NCBI GenBank assembly: GCA_963576735.1
Contig: OY755187.1
Coordinates: 372,001-436,000 of the forward strand
Reading direction: 5' to 3'
DNA: 64,000 nt
Origin: Bedellia somnulentella
Lineage: Eukaryota > Arthropoda > Insecta > Lepidoptera > Bedelliidae
Shown here: positions 56,501-64,000 of the stretch, piece by piece
How the letters are laid out: each line of letters starts with the position of its first letter
How positions within the stretch are numbered: the first letter of the stretch is position 1
Translations under genes and position numbers: made by a program
Notes under the pieces: model-generated
Told to the model about the DNA's origin: nothing
What the model saw: the letters and a program-made list of their open reading frames with translations, nothing else
Databases searched by the model: none

Positions 56501-59470
56501 TGCTTTGATCGTATAGACCATCAAGTTGTGCTGAGGAGGTTGGTTGAATCTGGCATACATGGCGACCTTTTGAGATGGTTTGAATCATACATTCGAAATC
56601 GTAGCCAAGCAGTTGCACTTCAGGGGTTTATGTCAAGCTGGTCAAGTATTCCGTCTGGTGTCCCTCAGGGTTCGTTACTGGGACCACTGTTGTTTATTAT
56701 TGTTATTAACAACATCAACAAATGTTTCTTACATTCTAAGATACTTCTGTTTGCGGACGACATGAAATTTTTAAAATATATTAAAAGTATAAGTGACGCC
56801 CGCAACCTACAGTCGGATTTAGATCGTTTCCAAAATTATTGTCTCACAAATAAGCTTGACCTGAATGTTTCTAAATGTTACTGTGTGTCATTTTCCCGAA
56901 AGAGAGAACTCATTCAGTTTAATTACACATTAAATGGTCGAACCCTTACCAAGGTAAACTTTATAAGAGATCTAGGCGTTGTTGTCGATAACCATCTTTT
57001 ATTTGATAATCACATCAACAGTATAGTGAACAAAGCGTCTAGAACATTAGGATTTATAATGAGAACTGCATCTGATTTCCAAGATATTAAAACTATAAAA
57101 ATATTATACTGCGCCTACGTCCGAAGTCATCTCGAGTACGCTTCCTCTGTGTGGAACCCGCGGTATCAGATTTATAAGAATAGAATAGAAGCCATTCAAA
57201 AGAGATTTCTAAGGTATCTGGATTTTAAATGTAAGCAATCGATTTCAGGCTACTATGAGCGTTGCAAAAAATATCATTTCGTCCCACTCGATGTTAGACG
57301 TAACATTTCAGATATCTGTAACTTGGCTAAGATAGCAAATGGTTCGGTTAATTGTCCTGAGTTACTGTCCAAGGTACAGCTGCGTACAAATCCGATGGCA
57401 TTACGTCAGCGGTCTTTATTACATGTGCCTCAGGCCAGAACCAACTACAGGCAGAATTCATTTATAATACGAGTTTCTAGGGAATATAATGAAATTCAAA
57501 ATGATTTCGACATATTTAACTCCAGCATTTCAGCAATTAAGCGATTACTTACCAATTCATTTTTTCAAAACATTTAAGTTAATTATTTTTATATTTTTCT
57601 TATTTAGCAATAATTAATTTAGTTTTTAGTGTTGTTACCGTTATTTCTATTGTTCTCAGTCTGTTATTTGAATTTTCTTTTAGTCTGTAAGTTGTTGTTT
57701 TCTAGTTTTTATTGTTATAGGTGGAGATTTTTAATTGGCATTGCACTGTTTACTTTATTGTTTAGTTAATGTATACGCTGTAAATCTTCCAAATAAAATA
57801 AAATAAAATAAAATAAATAAATGAATATGAATATGAAGAGAGGTTTGAATTCAGTTCCTTTAATCACAAAACACCAATATGTCATTTTAAAAATCGTATA
57901 TGTGGTTTATGTGTAAAGATTGTAAATAGCCTCACTATACGAAGGAATACTGAGGAATTAATCAATCAGACGCATTTAATGATAAACGTAAATAATTATA
58001 ATTAGTGTAAAATTTCAAGTGAAATGAAAATATGTTGGAGGGCCCAATTATACGAAAAACATCACAAGGGGAACATACACACATACATACATATACTCAC
58101 GGCTATAAATCACGGCAAAACTAAAAAAAATAGAAGGGGTAGCCAGAGCTAAGGAATTAGAAATTCCTCACCCACTTTTGGAAAGTTAAGTGGGGAAATG
58201 TTGGTATAATAAAGGTTGTTGGTGATCGGTCTCCAACCGCATCGCCCAACAATCCCTTAAAAGCCCCCAATATCGTTAGTCGCCTCTTACGTACTTACGT
58301 ACGTACACCCACCGGAAGAAATGGGGTAGTGCTATTCTAAGCCGACACTACACAGCAAGGGAGAAAAGGTTAGTTTAAAGATCTCACAAACCTATACTCA
58401 CGACTATAAATCTCTAGAAGGGGTAGGCAGAGCTTTAAAAAGGTTGTAAAGACTTTTGGTGATGGGTCTCCAACCGCATACCCCCAAGAATATTTAAAAA
58501 GCCTTTACACCCTTAGTCGCCTCTTAGTCGGTACGGGAAGAGACGGAATAGTGCTATTCTAAGCCGACACCGCTTCCCAAATCACCTCAAATATAAATGG
58601 TTCCATTGGTATTGCTCTTTGAAAACTTTACCCAAAACTATATTTTTTCGTTTACATGCAAAGTAATGCAAAAAATATCTGAAATATTATAGTGACCTCT
58701 AACCTATGCATCTATCGACAGCCTCTCCCGGCCGCATTGGCGCACTCACTCGCACTCATAGCGGCGTCTCACTCGCACACATAGCGGCGTCTCGCTCAGA
58801 TTAATTAAAATAAGACAAATCCTGCATCCAGTATCGACCGTTTATTTTATTGACCTATGGATACCTACTTTAAACTATAGTTGATGCACTGTGGGATGTA
58901 TTGACGTACGTCTTCATGTGTATGCTTTTTTAGCTATACACATGACATGAATTATGAAAAAAAGGTAGAACAGATTCAGCTTTGAAACCCTAACGTTTTA
59001 AGCCTGAGGCTAAGCTCTTTCCCACTGAGCCACAAAGGCCGAAGCGATACTTAATACTAAATAATTATTTGGTAAAAAAAATCACAATCCAACAGTATAA
59101 AGGCCGGCCGTCTTATCATTCCATTACACACAATAAAATAAAACAATTGAATTCATGGTTACCCATTCTCAAGAATGAAGTCGTGAAGTTAAAGTGATAA
59201 ATATGTTTCGTCTATCACAGTTCCCAATCACTGAACCAGTAAATGATGTATTCCATGTCAAGTAGAATTACAGATAAAGGAAATAAAGCAAAATATGGAG
59301 CAACCATACAATCAATGTTCTATAAATAGCCGCAGCTACCGATCCAAGCGAGACGAATGCAATTGAGCACAGATTTTACTTGCACTCAACAAATTTTAAT
59401 GACCGTTTATTATAATTATCCAGAGTTAAGAACAATGCAGAATTTATACCTGTTGCTTAATGAATTCCAT
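50483..59470 (-). CDS. Tmem86: TMEM86 / YhhN lysoplasmalogenase-like membrane protein (4 exons, about 231 aa)
   Basis: TMEM86 proteins are multi-pass membrane enzymes of the YhhN family that cleave the vinyl-ether bond of lysoplasmalogens. Exons 59450-59470, 53970-54154, 51426-51819 and 50483-50578 join in phase to a TAG. Recognisable parts are an N-terminal helix (YAIFFKTVFVYAVSC), the acidic motif AAAGDAALVW, GSAHMWTIYALGF, GAILFTISDSLLGY and the C-terminal TYYAAQLFLACSA. These follow the order of human TMEM86A, and the length fits the family (about 230-240). The first exon has only seven codons and is the least certain. The gene is divergent from ZNF330, with 521 bases between start codons. 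Substrate activity is inferred from family only. Confidence 0.83.
50618..50790 (-). repeat. LINE 3'-end fragment, same family
   Basis: CATACATATACTCACGCCAT, then TCTCTAGCTTCGTTTACATC and the GCCGGCCTTCTTGAGCACAC stretch. Abuts TMEM86 exon 4. Confidence 0.7.
50803..51041 (-). repeat. SINE-A
   Basis: Full-length. A second CCCTATACATA junction repeats one found at 50611, hinting at shared insertion history with the adjacent LINE tail. Confidence 0.86.
51283..51402 (+). repeat. SINE-A, 3' half
   Basis: AACTCCCCACTCTACTTTCC to the (TATG) tail, 24 bases before TMEM86 exon 3's donor side. Confidence 0.8.
51426..51819 (-). CDS. TMEM86 exon 3: membrane core
   Basis: Acceptor TTCCAG, donor CAC|GTAAGT. 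131 codons with several hydrophobic helices, including AAAGDAALVWDLTEFGLLLF and GAILFTISDSLLGYSMF. Confidence 0.9.
52111..52369 (-). repeat. SINE-A
   Basis: Full-length with a longer (CATA)n run. Confidence 0.88.
52410..52560 (-). repeat. SINE-B, old partial copy
   Basis: TATCGCCGCTTTGTACAAAT, CTGTCATATGACTAAC and CAGTCATGTGGGATTCTTCA match the SINE-B body. Confidence 0.5.
52598..52842 (+). repeat. SINE-A
   Basis: Full-length, CGACACCC-type subgroup. Confidence 0.87.
52850..52960 (+). repeat. LINE tail fragment
   Basis: GAATGTAGACGAAGCCCGAA and GGTTTGCCAAGATCGTACAC match the LINE C-terminal coding stretch. Worn beyond that. Confidence 0.55.
52971..53046 (+). repeat. Four tandem 19-bp copies of the SINE-A head
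   Basis: GCTGTGTAGTGTCGGCTTT occurs four times without change, at 52971, 52990, 53009 and 53028. It runs straight into the full SINE-A at 53047. Confidence 0.95.
53047..53300 (+). repeat. SINE-A following the head array
   Basis: Full-length, with the variant GATTCACAGCCGTGAG near its end. Confidence 0.88.
53307..53517 (+). repeat. SINE-A, diverged, adjacent to the previous
   Basis: Six bases after the previous tail. Head GCTGTGTAGTGTTGGCTTAA, with deletions. Confidence 0.8.
53519..53875 (-). repeat. SINE-B, near-complete
   Basis: Inverted copy ending in TTGAGCTATCACG. It lies between a SINE-A and TMEM86 exon 2. Confidence 0.87.
53970..54154 (-). CDS. TMEM86 exon 2
   Basis: Acceptor TCTTTCCAG, donor GG|GTAAGT. 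It encodes WGLNGEIGMYAIFFKTVFVY and then KCMPVLLLAAIMVV, two hydrophobic helices. Confidence 0.85.
54290..54580 (-). repeat. SINE-A, old and rearranged
   Basis: CTTGAAAGGGGAACCATTTG, TTGGATCTCCCTCCAGCCAC and AGCTACCACACAGC remain. Confidence 0.4.
54636..54712 (+). repeat. SINE-B 3'-end fragment
   Basis: CTAGGTGACATA, CACTGCCAACCCCATCGGGG and ATACTGTGTCGACGTTGAG. Confidence 0.5.
54740..54912 (+). repeat. SINE-A, old
   Basis: GATGTGGTTAGAGACCCATC and GCTCTGGCTACCCCTGTTAA to GGTGAGTATAG. Confidence 0.65.
55182..55490 (-). repeat. SINE-B, diverged
   Basis: From TTTTCACGCCGTATGTCTCC to the inverted head GAGCTATCACAG. Confidence 0.75.
55500..55870. repeat. Possible LINE 3' UTR upstream of the 55.9-kb LINE
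   Basis: No gene seen. GCCCTTGCAGGGCTCATGTT, TTGTACCACCTATGTATACC and GCAATAAACGAATATG look like a LINE 3' end with a poly(A) signal, fused to the next LINE. The 55560-55620 part is unassigned. Confidence 0.35.
55870..57577 (+). CDS. LINE reverse transcriptase (partial ORF)
   Basis: Non-LTR reverse transcriptase. Seen in order: the N-terminal linker (QISQLFAEYFQTNF), SGGPDDIPP, WKSAFITPIHKKGDKSHVEN then YRPIS, the finger region, YTDYQKCFDRIDH (motif A), SGVPQGSLLGPLLFIIVINN (motif B) and LLFADDMKFL (motif C), then the C-terminal region. Stop TAA at 57575. The open frame can be read from 55799, but the first ~25 codons look like another repeat's 3' end, so homologous coding probably starts near 55870. 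The endonuclease is missing. Confidence 0.87.
55870..57830 (+). mobile_element. 5'-truncated Jockey-like LINE
   Basis: Contains an RT ORF, a 3' UTR of about 220 bases, and an (AAATA)n tail at about 57790-57825 ending in AATGAATATGAATATGAAG. Lies in the TMEM86 first intron, antisense to that gene. Confidence 0.85.
57831..58081. other. TMEM86 intron 1, unassigned
   Basis: AT-rich, nothing recognised. Confidence 0.45.
58082..58356 (-). repeat. SINE-A with small internal insertion
   Basis: About 23 extra bases (CACGGCAAAACTAAAAAAAA...) near its 3' end, and a duplicated CTTACGTA in the core. Confidence 0.86.
58393..58572 (-). repeat. SINE-A, internally deleted
   Basis: CTCACGACTATAAATCTCTA to GCCGACACCGC. 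Confidence 0.75.
58573..59449. other. TMEM86 intron 1, unassigned
   Basis: A short tandem duplication at about 58740-58800 (CACTCGCAC/TCATAGCGGCGTCTC, twice). No gene. Confidence 0.45.
59450..59470 (-). CDS. TMEM86 candidate first exon (MEFIKQQ)
   Basis: ATG in a good context (CCAAATGG) opens seven codons ending CAG|GTATAA in phase 0, as the next exon requires. Its position near the shared promoter region fits. It is too short to confirm by similarity. Confidence 0.45.
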
Positions 59471-63890
<4,420 letters not shown>

Positions 63891-63924
63891 AGATTGATTT
63901 ATCATTAATGTATTTTATTCTTTA

Positions 63925-64000
63925 GCTGTGTAGTATCTGCACTAATGGATTTAGTCCTGCGGCTGTCATAAGACGGGACTTAGTGTTAGTTGGAGGATGT
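63925..64000 (+). repeat. SINE-A-like head, cut by window edge
   Basis: GCTGTGTAGTATCTGCAC, then diverged sequence. Confidence 0.5.

Overview
The window is a eukaryotic nuclear segment, almost certainly from a moth or butterfly (Lepidoptera). This rests on the intron-rich genes, on insect-type protein families, and on a very dense load of short repeats. The repeats carry lepidopteran hallmarks: SINEs containing a 'cgtaagaggcgactaa' core with a (TATG)n tail, Helitrons ending in CTAG, a mariner, and a Copia element. Gene models were built by hand from splice sites, reading phase and protein-family resemblance. No database search was possible.

Four host genes are visible. (1) About 0.7-20.9 kb, minus strand: a glucose dehydrogenase-like GMC oxidoreductase. 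Eleven coding exons are present and the terminal exon lies beyond the left edge. (2) 22.2-42.6 kb, plus strand: a TRAF-family adaptor of about 505 residues. It has two zinc fingers, a coiled-coil region and a C-terminal MATH/TRAF domain, and no RING finger is visible. (3) 50.5-59.5 kb, minus strand: a TMEM86/YhhN lysoplasmalogenase-like membrane protein in four exons. (4) From 59,992, plus strand, running off the right edge: the orthologue of ZNF330 (nucleolar autoantigen 36). Genes 1 and 2 are head to head about 1.3 kb apart, 2 and 3 are convergent, and 3 and 4 are head to head about 0.5 kb apart.

Introns and spacers are built largely of transposable elements. There is an apparently intact mariner at 3.9-5.2 kb. 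Three related Helitrons lie at 6.5-7.5, 12.1-13.0 and 13.3-14.2 kb. A young Copia retrotransposon at 33.9-39.0 kb has a MITE nested in one LTR. LINE pieces occur at 14.3, 25.4, 28.9, 44.1-45.7, 55.8-57.8 and 62.8-63.3 kb. Several MITEs or fold-backs lie at 43-49 and 62.5 kb. There are about 50 loci of one SINE family (SINE-A) and about 15 of a tRNA-derived family (SINE-B).

The most interesting pattern is that SINE-A, SINE-B and an RTE-like LINE share one 3' end: CTCTG(C/G)C, then a C-rich/G-rich hairpin, then GCGTGA, then a short microsatellite tail. This suggests that one reverse transcriptase mobilises all three. Also notable are an insertion that duplicated the splice donor of TRAF exon 1, a decayed partial exon duplication in the GMC gene, and SINEs sitting directly beside splice donors.
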